The notes beneath the pieces were generated by a model. The model ran no database searches. It was not told the origin of the DNA and saw nothing but the letters and a program-made list of their open reading frames with translations. The translations under genes were made by a program, and so were the position numbers. Shown here piece by piece: positions 17,101 to 25,369 of a stretch of 64,000 bases of DNA; the stretch's first letter is position 1, and each line of letters starts with the position of its first letter. This stretch comes from Aquabacter sp. L1I39 (GTDB lineage: Bacteria > Pseudomonadota > Alphaproteobacteria > Rhizobiales > Xanthobacteraceae), in contig NZ_CP072392.1 in NCBI RefSeq assembly GCF_017742835.1, forward strand, positions 1,079,388 to 1,143,387, given 5' to 3'.

Positions 17101-19410
17101 GCCACGTACCTGACCGGCACGAACACCTACACCCAGGGCACAAGCATTGCTGCCGGCAGCGGCTTGGCCATCGGCAATGGCGGGACCACCGGCTCGATCA
17201 CCGGAAACGTGGTCAATAACGGCGTCCTCGCTTTCTTCCACTCCGACGATGTGACGTTCGGGGGAATCATTTCCGGCACCGGCATCGTGGGCCAGGCCGG
17301 ATCCGGCACGCTCACGCTGACGGGCGTGAACACCTATTCCGGCGGCACGATCGCGGTTGGGGGGACCATCTCCATCGCCAGCGACGCGGCCCTCGGCGCG
17401 GTCAGCGGTGCCCTCACCTTGCGGGGCGGCACGCTGGCGACCACCAGCAACATCTCGACCTCGCGCAACGTGGTGCTGGAGACCGGCGGCGGCACGCTCC
17501 AGGTGGCCAATGACACGACGCTCACCCTCTCCGGGGTGATCTCCGGCGCCGAGACTCTCACCAAGACTGGCGCGGGCACCCTCGTGCTCACCGGCACCAA
17601 CACCTATACCGGCCTCACCACCATCTCCGCCGGCGTGCTCCAGTTGGGCAATGGCGGCACCACCGGCTCCATCCTGGGCGATGTGGTCAACAACGCCACC
17701 CTGATCTTCAACCGCTCGGACACCTACACGTTCGCAGGATCCATCAGCGGCTCGGGCGCCGTCCTGTTCCAGGGTGGCGGCACGGTGCTGTTCTCATCGC
17801 CCTATCAGGGCGCGGTGACCGTGGAGAATTCCACGGTGACACTGGAGCAGGGCGTCACCACCACATCCGTCTTCACCGTGGACAATGGCGGCACGCTGGG
17901 CGGCTCCGGCACCATTGGCGGCGTGGTCGCCAATAATGGCTCCACCGTCTCGCCCGGCTATTCGCCCGGCACCCTGGCGGTGGCAGGAGCGGTGAACTTC
18001 AATACCGGCTCGACCTATGAGGTCGACGTGACGCCGCAGGGCGCCCATGACCTCATCACCGCCACCGGCGCGGTCACCATCTCATCCGGGGCTGCGGTTG
18101 CCGTTCGGGCGGAAAGCGGCATCTACCGGGCGCTGACCACCTATACCATCCTCACCACCACCGACCAGGTGACCGGCACGTTCGGCTCCATCACGTCCGA
18201 CTATGCCTTCCTCACCCCCACGCTCGGCTATGACGCGCAGAACGTCTATCTGACGCTGAACTATAACGGCCTCAACTTCACCGACTTCGCCCAGACGCCA
18301 AACCAGCTGGCGGTGGCCGCGGCAGCCGAGGTTCTGCCCATCGGGAACCAGGTCTGGGAGAGCCTCGTCACCTTGCCCGTCGGCGCGGTGGCGCCTGCCC
18401 TCAACCAGCTGTCGGGGGAGGCCTACGCCTCCGTCAACACCGTGATCCAGCAGGAAGCCATCTTCCTGCGCGATGCGGTGAACGCCCGCCTGCGGCAGGG
18501 GCTCACCCCTGCGGGCGCGCAGGCGTTGGGCTATGCGGCCAACGCCGCCGGCCCCGCAACCGCCGCGCTCGGCGAGGGCCTCACGCCCACCTTGTGGATG
18601 CAGGGCTATGGCGCGTGGGGGAATGTCTCCAGCAATGGCAACGCGGCCAGCATCTCATCCTCCATCGGCGGCTTTCTGGCGGGTCTCGACGTGGGCGTCG
18701 GCGGCAACAGCCGGGTGGGTCTCGTGGCCGGCTACAGCCAGTCGCAGTTCGACGTGGATGCCCGCAACTCCACGGGCACCATCGGCAATTTCGATCTCGG
18801 CCTCTATGCGGGAACCCAGCTCGGCCCCTGGGCCCTGCGAGGCGGGGTGTCCTACACGTGGCATGACGTGTCGGTGGATCGCTCCATCGTGTTTCCCGGC
18901 TTCTCCGGCAGCACGTCGGGTGGCTACACGCAAGGCACGACGCAGGTGTTCGGCGAGGCGGCCTATGACTTCGCGGTGGGCGCCTATGCGTTCGAGCCGT
19001 TCCTGGGCCTTGCCTATGTGAACCTGTCGGGCGCCTCCACGCAGGAAGCCTATACGACGGCGGCGGCGCTCTCGGTGGATGTGCAGGGGCAGAGCACCTT
19101 CTACACGACCCTGGGGCTGCGGGCGGCCACCAGCATGAATGTCATGGGCCACACTCTGACGCCATCGGTGACGGTGGGCTGGCAGCATGCGTTCGGAGAC
19201 ACCTCTTCCATCGCCAACATGATGTTCGCAGGCACGACAACCCCGTTCCAGGTGGAAGGCGTGCCCATCGCGCAGGACGCGGCGATCTTGGGGGCGGGCC
19301 TTGCCTATGCGTTGTCGAACCAGGCGACCATCCAGGTGAACTATGCCGGGCAGATCGCCTCGCAGGCGAGCCAGAACGCGGTCACCGCGCAGTTCTCGCT
19401 GAAGTTCTGA
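14200..19410 (+). CDS. Type V autotransporter with beta-helix passenger
   Basis: A 1736-residue outer-membrane autotransporter. A long basic N-terminus and hydrophobic stretch (about residues 30-62) form an extended Sec signal ending near VEATP. The passenger is Gly/Thr/Ser/Asn-rich with few cysteines, the look of a parallel beta-helix. Residues about 130-520 carry short TNTGTVT-type repeats; 600-900 carry degenerate VTGAGS repeats; 960-1190 carry autotransporter-associated repeats (GTNTYTGLTTI, NGGTTGSI, VVNNG). Residues about 1460-1736 are a C-terminal beta-barrel ending in FSLKF with the terminal Phe recognised by BAM. No protease triad or RGD is evident, so a surface adhesin role is inferred. 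It is monocistronic, with a terminator behind it. Confidence 0.93.
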   Translation: MTNVRGTLGAACAPAMARRAEPLSSPPRRIPRSRFLLSSALTAPALVLAGAALTVLAGGPVEATPLNCSVTGTTMLQNCNGTNVYVTMTPGTGSLTVEDLTTVSIIYASPQTAGTYDQTVEILGATSIDNPNYSGLVMQFGTDTSTPPQRNEVVVNATVNIGANVVATSGPSGGFGTIWVLNDNAGNIVIDNAGQITLNAPNTSTAAISGATNLGAVTITNSGLVTSNGGRGIYADGNCGPVGPDGCLGADTPVTVSVTNTSTGVVNATTAAIRVIDYHGLATITNHGSVTSELFQGLIAWSNNGDATVTNTGSVTSNTDNAVYASTETGKATVINSGTVTATGDPTLDAARAAIRDPAGYAGLIGSATTSGDIVITNESTGHVTANRDAAIRAETPLGNVTVVNDGTLTGQSGIVVESGLVTGHTNATVATITGDASVTNTGTVTATSYAVSLNATTNTLTNSGTLTSTGTIAVLTGDGNTTITNTGTIEAASEADTAISMGAGSNTLLLSDTAILVGKVVNASSNNTLGLIGTGSGALNLGTVGASGKFQGFANLTKAGTGTWTVSGSGSSLSGELNVQEGTLALTGSLSVTTATVGSDASATLAISGGGSLTSANATVGGPAGGVGTVTISGVGSSWTNTSELTVGYDGGTGSITVSDGASLTARRLALSTASWESGSGGNGSLTVTGAGTSWHNTGGVDIARTAGSTGSLTVSNGAFASITNIGIYTGAGAQVMFTGAGTHVEIGDPNNRASAAWLSPTGGTVTVSDAAYLFASGIYVGAGGGDLTTMTVTGAGTVVDAAERVYVGGQNGSRNVDPVNGNGQMTISNGAVVTTAAVGVGMDPNSVGRLTVTGAGSQIWAKANADYNALGNVYVGYNGTATVIVADGATIKADNEVRIGYDETGSGTLVIGAESGSAAVAAGTISAPRIVFGTAGGQIVLNHTDTDYVLSADISGNGALNVLSGATYLTGTNTYTQGTSIAAGSGLAIGNGGTTGSITGNVVNNGVLAFFHSDDVTFGGIISGTGIVGQAGSGTLTLTGVNTYSGGTIAVGGTISIASDAALGAVSGALTLRGGTLATTSNISTSRNVVLETGGGTLQVANDTTLTLSGVISGAETLTKTGAGTLVLTGTNTYTGLTTISAGVLQLGNGGTTGSILGDVVNNATLIFNRSDTYTFAGSISGSGAVLFQGGGTVLFSSPYQGAVTVENSTVTLEQGVTTTSVFTVDNGGTLGGSGTIGGVVANNGSTVSPGYSPGTLAVAGAVNFNTGSTYEVDVTPQGAHDLITATGAVTISSGAAVAVRAESGIYRALTTYTILTTTDQVTGTFGSITSDYAFLTPTLGYDAQNVYLTLNYNGLNFTDFAQTPNQLAVAAAAEVLPIGNQVWESLVTLPVGAVAPALNQLSGEAYASVNTVIQQEAIFLRDAVNARLRQGLTPAGAQALGYAANAAGPATAALGEGLTPTLWMQGYGAWGNVSSNGNAASISSSIGGFLAGLDVGVGGNSRVGLVAGYSQSQFDVDARNSTGTIGNFDLGLYAGTQLGPWALRGGVSYTWHDVSVDRSIVFPGFSGSTSGGYTQGTTQVFGEAAYDFAVGAYAFEPFLGLAYVNLSGASTQEAYTTAAALSVDVQGQSTFYTTLGLRAATSMNVMGHTLTPSVTVGWQHAFGDTSSIANMMFAGTTTPFQVEGVPIAQDAAILGAGLAYALSNQATIQVNYAGQIASQASQNAVTAQFSLKF

Positions 19411-19453
19411 CATCAGCTGCAGTGGGGGGCCACGGCCTCCTGGCTCCATCCGG

Positions 19454-19490
19454 CGGCGGCGGACGCGAGGGTCCGCCGCCGTTTTTTTTT
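19454..19490 (+). terminator. Rho-independent terminator of the autotransporter gene
   Basis: CGGCGGCGGAC (19454-19464) pairs perfectly with GTCCGCCGCCG (19471-19481) around a 6-base loop, followed by nine T residues to 19490. It lies 44 bp after the stop codon. Confidence 0.95.
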
Positions 19491-19592
19491 GGCACACACT
19501 CATCCCAGAGCCGAGGCGGCGATGGTGATTGCCGCGGACGAAAGGCAAACGCTCCTCGCCCAATCGTGGGGCGCGTGACAGGGCCGCCCTGT

Positions 19593-19611
19593 CCTTAAGC
19601 CCCGCTTAAGG
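19593..19611. repeat. Inverted repeat CCTTAAGC-ccc-GCTTAAGG
   Basis: A perfect 8-bp inverted repeat with a 3-base spacer in the 378-bp gap between the autotransporter and the convergent cytochrome gene. No promoter or gene is associated; it could be a hairpin or protein site. The rest of the gap, apart from the two terminator-like hairpins, holds nothing recognisable. Confidence 0.3.
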
Positions 19612-19742
19612 TAGCCGTTCCAGGGAACGGCACATGACCGCTTCGTCCCTCTTCCTCCTGCCCCATCGAGCGCGCCGCCCGTGAGGACGCACTGAGCCCC
19701 CCCTTTCCCGCCCGTCCATTGTCCCGCGACGGGGGGATGGGC

Positions 19743-19774
19743 GAGCGCCCGGACCCCGCATGGTCCGGGCGCTC
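19743..19774 (-). terminator. Strong hairpin after the cytochrome gene
   Basis: GAGCGCCCGGACC (19743-19755) pairs perfectly with GGTCCGGGCGCTC (19762-19774) over a 6-base loop, 15 bp beyond the stop of the minus-strand cytochrome gene. There is no T-run, so termination may be weak or factor-assisted. Confidence 0.6.
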
Positions 19775-19788
19775 GTTGCCCTGGGGTG

Positions 19789-21885
19789 TCAGTAGCGGGC
19801 GTCGGCGGGCTTCTTGTCCTTCGGCCAGTCATTGACCTTGGGCGCGAAGTCCGGCCGCGGCATGTGGCTGAAATACTCGGCCACATCCACCACCTCCTGG
19901 TCGGTCAGCCCGCCTTGGCCCAGCGGAAAGCCGCCATGCATGCCGATGGGCATGTTGCGCTTCACAAAGGCTGCGGCCGTATAGGTCCGCGCCATGCCGG
20001 CCCCGATATTGAAGGACTGATCACCCCAGAGCGGGGGATAGACATAGGCACCCCTGGCATCCTTGATCCCTTCCCCGTTCGCCCCGTGGCATGCGGCGCA
20101 CTGGCTGGCATAGACCTTGGGACCATTCTCCAGGTCCGGCTTGATCTGCTGGCTGACCTTGCCGACGCCCCGGCCTTCCACCTTGTCCTCGGGCTTAGTC
20201 TCCCGCTTCATCCAGTCGAAATAGGCGACCATGGCCTTCATGTCGTCGCCGTCCCTGGCGAGCGGCTTGCCGTTCATGGAGCGCAGGAAGCAGCCATTGA
20301 TGCGGTCCTCCAGCGTGATCTCCCGCCCGGCCCGCGGCGCGTAGCTCGGGAAGAAAGCCGAGACGCCCACATAGGGCGAGCCGTCCGCCACCGTGCCGGC
20401 ATTCAGATGGCAGCTGGAACAGTTGAGGACATTGCCCACATTCTTCGGCAGCAAGGTGTGGGTCTCTGTGTTGAGCCTCATGCCCCGGACCAGTTGGACG
20501 GCGTTGGGCTCCCTCAGCACATCGGCGATGCGTGGCGTCTCGAAGGGCCGGGTGTCCACCTGAGGATCGAGCGTGGCGCGGGCGGCCTTCACCTGCGCCG
20601 CGCTCACCGGCGGCGCCCCCGCGCCCCAATTGGCGCGAACGAAGGACAGGATCTCGGCGATCTCGTCATCCGTTAGGCGAGCGAAGCCAGGCATGGTGAA
20701 GACGCGGGGCCGCGCCTGCGTTTCCGCGGTCGCCCAGCCGGTGAGGGTGATGTGCACCAGGGTGGACGGATCCTTGGCCGACACGGTGGGATTCCCACCC
20801 AGAGGCGGGAACACCTTGGCGACACCCTCGCCGTTCAGGCGGTGGCAGTCGGCGCAGAACTGGGCGTAAGCGAGGCCGCCCCGGCTGGTGAACATGGTGT
20901 CCGGAACGGCCGGGCTGTCCGCGACGGCGGCCGGATGCGGCCGGCGGGGCTCGTCTGAAGGCAGGGAATCCAGGTATGTGGCGATGGCCACGAGGTCGGC
21001 ATCGGTGAAGTTCTGGGTTGAATTGTGGATCACCTCGGTCATGGAGCCCGAGACGGTCCCGAAGCGGTTCTGCCCGGTCTTCAGCAATTCCACCGTGTCG
21101 TCCACGTCGCCGATGCCGCGCAGATTGACCGCGTTCCATTCCTCCACCTTGGAGCCGGACAGGAACTTTTCGCCGCTGCCCTCAGCCTCGGTCATGGCCA
21201 ATTCCTGGAAGCCGAGGCCCCGGGGCGTGTGGCACGCCCCGCAATGACCGAGCCCCTGCACCAGGTAGGCGCCCCGGTTCCACACCTCCCCCTTGGCCGC
21301 ATCTGCGATGAAGGGATGACCATCGAGGAACATCTGGTTCCAGAACGCCAAAGTCCAGCGCTGGTTGAACGGAAACCCGATGCCAGACGGCACGTTCGGG
21401 CTGTCAACGGGCGCCACGTCCTTCAAGAGATAGACATAGAGCGCATACATGTCGTCCGGCGTCATCTTGGCGTAGGACGGATAGGGCATGGCCGGATACA
21501 TGTGGACGCCATCGGCGGTGACGCCCTTGCGCATGGCGCGGTCGAAGGCACCGAAGCTGTAGCGGCCGATGCCCGTCTTCATGTCCGGCGTGATGTTGGT
21601 GGAATAGAGCATGCCAAACGGCGTCTCCAGCCCCCGCCCGCCCGCCATGGGCTGGCCACCCGCCTTGGTGTGGCAGGCGATGCAATCGCCCAGTTCGGCG
21701 ATGTACTTACCCCGCGCCACCAGATCCGGCGCAGCCACCTGCGGAAGCGTGCGCCCCGCATCATCAATCGCGGGCGGCGTGACCACCCACCACAAGACGG
21801 CCGCTCCCGCCACCGCCAAGCCGGCTGCAACTGCCGCCGCCTGCTTCAATCGCGGCCTGCGCCGGATTGCACCCTCGTCGTTCAT
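19789..21885 (-). CDS. Membrane-anchored pentaheme cytochrome c (AdhB-like/TsdA-like fusion)
   Basis: A 698-residue periplasmic cytochrome with an N-terminal uncleaved-looking anchor (residues 15-36). Five CxxCH heme sites are visible: CIACH 68, CGACH 215, CADCH 344, CSSCH 489, CAACH 596. The first three, with their spacing and flanks (LGDCIACHTKAGG, LGHCGACHTPRG), look like the triheme cytochrome subunit of membrane alcohol/gluconate dehydrogenases. The last two resemble diheme TsdA-type thiosulfate dehydrogenase (DRINGCFLRSMNG, with Cys532 placed like the TsdA heme-1 ligand). Electron entry at the TsdA half and exit via the AdhB half to oxidase or quinone is inference. No dehydrogenase partner gene adjoins it. 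It is divergent from the LysR gene at 22136. Confidence 0.88.
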   Translation of the reverse strand: MNDEGAIRRRPRLKQAAAVAAGLAVAGAAVLWWVVTPPAIDDAGRTLPQVAAPDLVARGKYIAELGDCIACHTKAGGQPMAGGRGLETPFGMLYSTNITPDMKTGIGRYSFGAFDRAMRKGVTADGVHMYPAMPYPSYAKMTPDDMYALYVYLLKDVAPVDSPNVPSGIGFPFNQRWTLAFWNQMFLDGHPFIADAAKGEVWNRGAYLVQGLGHCGACHTPRGLGFQELAMTEAEGSGEKFLSGSKVEEWNAVNLRGIGDVDDTVELLKTGQNRFGTVSGSMTEVIHNSTQNFTDADLVAIATYLDSLPSDEPRRPHPAAVADSPAVPDTMFTSRGGLAYAQFCADCHRLNGEGVAKVFPPLGGNPTVSAKDPSTLVHITLTGWATAETQARPRVFTMPGFARLTDDEIAEILSFVRANWGAGAPPVSAAQVKAARATLDPQVDTRPFETPRIADVLREPNAVQLVRGMRLNTETHTLLPKNVGNVLNCSSCHLNAGTVADGSPYVGVSAFFPSYAPRAGREITLEDRINGCFLRSMNGKPLARDGDDMKAMVAYFDWMKRETKPEDKVEGRGVGKVSQQIKPDLENGPKVYASQCAACHGANGEGIKDARGAYVYPPLWGDQSFNIGAGMARTYTAAAFVKRNMPIGMHGGFPLGQGGLTDQEVVDVAEYFSHMPRPDFAPKVNDWPKDKKPADARY

Positions 21886-22088
21886 GGAACGACCTCCTCG
21901 CCTGGCCGGCGGCGGAGCACGCGCGGACGCCCGGAGAAATGCCGCGCATTCCCCCGACGACGCGCGGTCTCTCCCGCGCAGCCTTTAACGTCCCGCACCG
22001 GAACTATAGGCCGCGTCCGCGCCCCCGTATTGATGCACCGCAACAGCGCGCGATGCGCTGGCGGAAGCGAGACGGATCGAGCGGGAAT

Positions 22089-22102
22089 GATATAAATATA
22101 TC
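22089..22102. promoter_or_regulatory. AT-rich inverted repeat in the cytochrome/LysR divergent region
   Basis: GATATA-aa-TATATC lies 33 bp before the LysR start codon within the 250-bp divergent intergenic region (21886-22135). It may be a promoter -10 region or an operator. No clear -35/-10 pair can be assigned with confidence. Confidence 0.3.
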
Positions 22103-22120
22103 GAATGACAGACGACTCCT

Positions 22121-22138
22121 ACATAGAGGATTTCTATG
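22121..22138. promoter_or_regulatory. LysR-type operator overlapping the lysR start codon
   Basis: ACATAG-N7-CTATG contains the LysR-box core T-N11-A and reads through the ATG at 22136. The same CATAG-N7-CTATG pattern recurs at 23018-23036 in front of the next gene, supporting a site for this LysR protein, probably autorepression here. Confidence 0.55.
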
Positions 22139-23023
22139 AAGATCCAGCACCTGCGATACTTCGCGGCGGTCGTTGACCATGGCGGCGTGGTGCGCGCGTC
22201 GGAGCGCCTCCACCTGACGCAACCCTCCGTTTCGGCGGGGCTGAAGGCCCTGGAGCAGGAATTGGGCTGCGCCTTATTCGAGCGCGGGGGAGGACGCCTG
22301 CGGCTCACTCAGGCCGGCGGGCGCTTCTATCGGCGCGCGGTGGACATCTTGCGTCAGTGCGACGCGGCCAAGGCGGAGGCGATGGGCCTCGCCGGACCGG
22401 CACGCTTTTGCGTTGGCATGGCGGTCACCGTCTCGGATGCCCACCGCGCCGACTTCGCCGCACGGCTCCTCGCGGCCATGGGCGAGCCGCAGCCGACCTT
22501 CCGGTCTGGCCCACCGGTACGCTTGGCCCAATGGTTGAAGCAAGAGCGCATCGAGGCGGCGTTGACCATCCTAGAGGAGGCCGATGCGCCGGAGGATGCC
22601 ACCCTTCTCCTGCGCGAGCCCTTCGTTTGCCTCACCCACGCGCGCCATCGCTTTGTCGGGCGAACCTCCCTCACCCTGCAGGATCTCGCGGGCGAACCTT
22701 TCGTGACGCGGCCCCAGTGCGAACGGCACCGGGCTGCGGAAGCGATCTTCCGCTCGTCCCATGTGGCCGTGAACGTGGTCCATGTGTCCAACGCCGATGC
22801 GGACGCCCTCGCTTTCGTGCGCGCGGGGCTAGGCATCACGCTTGCGCCGGCCTCGCTCGGCGCAGACGGCTTGTGCCGGATTCCTGTGGCGGGGCTTCGG
22901 CTGGAGCGCGCGCTTTATCTGACGTGGCAAGCTGAGGTGCCACGCATTTGGAAGGACAACATCACGGCCGCCGCCCTGGCAGCCCTGTCTCTGCAAGAAG
23001 GAGCGACAACGGAACATACATAG
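22136..23023 (+). CDS. LysR-family transcriptional regulator
   Basis: A 295-residue LTTR. The winged helix-turn-helix is at residues 1-60 (MKIQHLRYFAAVVDHGG, ASERLHLTQPSVSAGLKALE), followed by the linker helix and a periplasmic-binding-protein-like effector domain from about residue 90. The effector is unknown. It sits between the divergent pentaheme cytochrome and a co-directional enoyl-CoA hydratase gene, both plausible targets. Two copies of an operator-like motif, one on its own start codon and one just past its stop codon, support autoregulation and control of the hydratase gene. Confidence 0.92.
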   Translation: MKIQHLRYFAAVVDHGGVVRASERLHLTQPSVSAGLKALEQELGCALFERGGGRLRLTQAGGRFYRRAVDILRQCDAAKAEAMGLAGPARFCVGMAVTVSDAHRADFAARLLAAMGEPQPTFRSGPPVRLAQWLKQERIEAALTILEEADAPEDATLLLREPFVCLTHARHRFVGRTSLTLQDLAGEPFVTRPQCERHRAAEAIFRSSHVAVNVVHVSNADADALAFVRAGLGITLAPASLGADGLCRIPVAGLRLERALYLTWQAEVPRIWKDNITAAALAALSLQEGATTEHT

Positions 23024-23036
23024 GCAAACTCTATGT
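23018..23036. promoter_or_regulatory. LysR-type operator upstream of the enoyl-CoA hydratase gene
   Basis: ACATAG-gcaaact-CTATGT is a perfect 6-bp inverted repeat with 7-base spacer and a T-N11-A core, 79 bp before the hydratase start codon. It matches the site on the lysR start codon at 22121. Confidence 0.55.
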
Positions 23037-23114
23037 CGATGATAAGATCAATCGATTTTTCTTATGAAATTTTCCTCCCTAGTCTCCCCGAAATGGCAAT
23101 GGGGGACGGGAAAC

Positions 23115-23888
23115 ATGGATGATGCAGTTGCGGTTCAACTTCACGCCAACGGGGTGGCGGAGGTGACGTTGAACCGGCCGAGTTCGCTCAATGCCCTGTC
23201 TCCGGAACTGATCGAGGCCCTCACCGTCACCGTCCGGCAGCTGGATGTTTCCGATGCCGCTCGCGTGCTCTTGCTGTGCGGCGCCGGTAAGCATTTCTGT
23301 GCCGGAGCGAACATCAAGGCCATGCTGGACATGTCCGTCGCAGAGGCGGTGCGCGCCGGCTTCACCGGATGCTGCCACGCTTTGGCGCAGGTGGAGAAAC
23401 CTGTGGTGGCCGCGGTGCAGGGCTATGCGGTGGGCGGTGGGTGCGAGCTGGTCGAGATGTGCGATGTGGTGATCGCCGCCTCGACCGCCGTCTTCGGCCA
23501 CCCGGAGATCACCCTCGGCACCATGCCCGGCGCGGGCGGCAGCCAGCGCTTGCCGCGCGCCATCGGCAAGCACAAGGCGCTGGACATGCTGCTGACCGGT
23601 CGCACCCTGGACGCACAGGAAGCCGAGCGGGCGGGCCTCGTCTCCCGCCTGTGCCCACCGGACGGGCTGCGCGACGAGGCGCTTGCCGTGGCTGGACGGA
23701 TCGCATCCTACTCCCTGCCGGTGCTCAAGCTCGTGAAGGCCTCAGCGTACGCCACCTTCAACACGCCCCTGGAGCATGGTCTCCCGTTGGAGCGCGCCAG
23801 CTTCCACCGCACCCTGTCCTTCGCCGACGCCCGCGAAGGCATGGAAGCCTTTCGCGACAAGCGCACGGCCCATTTCCGCGACTGCTGA
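23115..23888 (+). CDS. Enoyl-CoA hydratase/isomerase (crotonase) family protein
   Basis: A 257-residue crotonase-fold protein. The oxyanion-hole segments are present (GAGKHFCAGANIKAML near 70-85; GYAVGGGCELVEMCD near 105-120), as are HPEITLGTMPGAGGSQRLPR with the catalytic Glu region and the TGRTLDAQEAERAGLV helix. It probably hydrates enoyl-CoA in fatty or organic acid oxidation. The ATG at 23115 is preferred because GGGGGACGGG lies before it and homology begins there; an upstream in-frame ATG at 23064 adds 17 unrelated residues. It is likely under the LysR regulator upstream. Confidence 0.9.
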   Translation: MDDAVAVQLHANGVAEVTLNRPSSLNALSPELIEALTVTVRQLDVSDAARVLLLCGAGKHFCAGANIKAMLDMSVAEAVRAGFTGCCHALAQVEKPVVAAVQGYAVGGGCELVEMCDVVIAASTAVFGHPEITLGTMPGAGGSQRLPRAIGKHKALDMLLTGRTLDAQEAERAGLVSRLCPPDGLRDEALAVAGRIASYSLPVLKLVKASAYATFNTPLEHGLPLERASFHRTLSFADAREGMEAFRDKRTAHFRDC

Positions 23889-24022
23889 GCCGGACGGCAG
23901 CGACGCTCGTTTGCGCTGCGCTGTTCAGGTCGGGCTGAAAATCGCTCAGCCCGGCATCGGAACGGCATGTGCTAAAACCGGGGCGTCCCCGGCGCAGGCA
24001 CGGCGCGCGAGAGGAGAGGCAA

Positions 24023-24562
24023 ATGGCAGCAGGCATTGTTCTCCCCGGCATCGGCGGCTCGGGTGCCGATCATTGGCAGAGCCATTGGGAGGCCGCCGAC
24101 CCCACGTTGCGTCGGTTCCAGCCGGGGGACTGGGACCGCCCGGATCTGGACAACTGGCAAGCGGCGCTCGACACCGCCATCGCCCGGTCGCAGGAGCCAC
24201 CGGTTCTGGTGGCGCACAGCCTTTCGTGCCTTCTGGTGGCCCATGCCGGTGAGCGCCTTTCAGGTCGCATCGCCGGCGCCTTTCTGGTGGCCGTCCCCGA
24301 CACGCAAGCCCCGGCCTTTCCCGCGGCCGCGGCGGGCTTCCGCCACCCGCCCCATCGCCCCCTGCCCTTCCCGGCCCTGGTGCTCGCCAGCACCGACGAC
24401 CCATTCGGCTCCCTCGACCATGCCCGCCAGAGGGCGCATGCATGGGGCGCGGGGCTCGTGACCGTCGGCGCCCTGGGACATATCAATGCTGCGAGCGGGC
24501 TTGGCCCGTGGCAGGACGGGCGCATGCTGTTGGACGCTTTCCGCGCAGGGCTTCGGAGCTGA
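24023..24562 (+). CDS. RBBP9/YdeN-family alpha/beta hydrolase
   Basis: A 179-residue serine hydrolase. VLPGIGGSGADHWQSHWE at the N-terminus and the nucleophile elbow VAHSLSCL (Ser near 68) are typical of the RBBP9/YdeN family; LASTDDPFGSLDHA supplies the Asp and GHINAASG the His. The substrate is unknown. The start at 24023 follows a GAGAGGAGAGG ribosome site. It is one base upstream of the LysE-family gene, so the two are probably cotranscribed. Confidence 0.88.
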   Translation: MAAGIVLPGIGGSGADHWQSHWEAADPTLRRFQPGDWDRPDLDNWQAALDTAIARSQEPPVLVAHSLSCLLVAHAGERLSGRIAGAFLVAVPDTQAPAFPAAAAGFRHPPHRPLPFPALVLASTDDPFGSLDHARQRAHAWGAGLVTVGALGHINAASGLGPWQDGRMLLDAFRAGLRS

Positions 24563-24563
24563 C

Positions 24564-25214
24564 ATGGACCCCACCGCCGCCATCCTGGCCTTTTCCCTCG
24601 CAGCGGGCCTTCTCACCCTCACGCCGGGGCTCGACACGGCCCTGGTCTTGCGCACGGCAACCGTGGAAGGCGCAAGGCCCGCCATGGCGGCGGGCACGGG
24701 CGTGGTGACGGGCGTGCTGGCCTGGGGCGTTCTTGCCTCCCTCGGCCTTGGTGCCGTGCTCGCGGTTTCCCGCATGGGCTACCTTGTGCTGCAATATGCT
24801 GGCGCCGCCTATCTGTGCTGGCTGGGAGGGCGCATGCTGCTGTCCGCCTTGGCCGGGCAGGCAACGCCCCCGACCGGAACCGACACCGGCGCTGCCCTGC
24901 CGCCGCGATCATCCGTGGCGGGATGGTTCTGGCGCGGCTTCCTGACCAACATGCTCAATCCAAAGGTGGGCGTCTTCTATGTGAGCTTCCTGCCCCAATT
25001 CATCCCGGCCGACGTGCCGGTGGTGCCTTTCAGCATCGGCCTTGCGGCGATCCACGCATCCATGGGCCTGGCCTGGTTCGCCGCCATCACCGCGGCGACG
25101 CGTCCTCTCTCGGCACTGCTGCGCCGGTCGGCCTTCTTGCGCGCCATCGACGGACTGACGGGCTCGGTCCTCGTCGCCTTCGGCATCCGGCTTGCGCTCG
25201 AACGCCGGGGCTGA
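24564..25214 (+). CDS. LysE/RhtB-family exporter
   Basis: A 216-residue inner-membrane protein with about six hydrophobic segments and the family N-terminus (LTLTPGLDTALVLRTATVEGARPAMAAGTG). LysE/RhtB proteins export amino acids and related metabolites using the proton gradient. NMLNPKVGVFYVSFLPQF is a strong family signature. Its substrate cannot be told from sequence. It follows the hydrolase gene directly. Confidence 0.92.
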   Translation: MDPTAAILAFSLAAGLLTLTPGLDTALVLRTATVEGARPAMAAGTGVVTGVLAWGVLASLGLGAVLAVSRMGYLVLQYAGAAYLCWLGGRMLLSALAGQATPPTGTDTGAALPPRSSVAGWFWRGFLTNMLNPKVGVFYVSFLPQFIPADVPVVPFSIGLAAIHASMGLAWFAAITAATRPLSALLRRSAFLRAIDGLTGSVLVAFGIRLALERRG

Positions 25215-25369
25215 CCGTCCCCCCTTTCCGCAGGATGAGAAGACCTCATCCGCCCCCCAAGCTTCCTCATTCGACACGCGGCGGCTCCGGCGCGCTCAAT
25301 GGCCGGCAGCCCAAGCCGCCGCAGAAGCGCCGCCGCGCGGGCCATGATGGCATGAGGCAGGGAGACCCT

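Noticed and set aside
17100..17780. Long near-repeats that might be a repeat array or duplicated mobile DNA
   Set aside because: They are in-frame autotransporter-associated passenger repeats within one intact gene.
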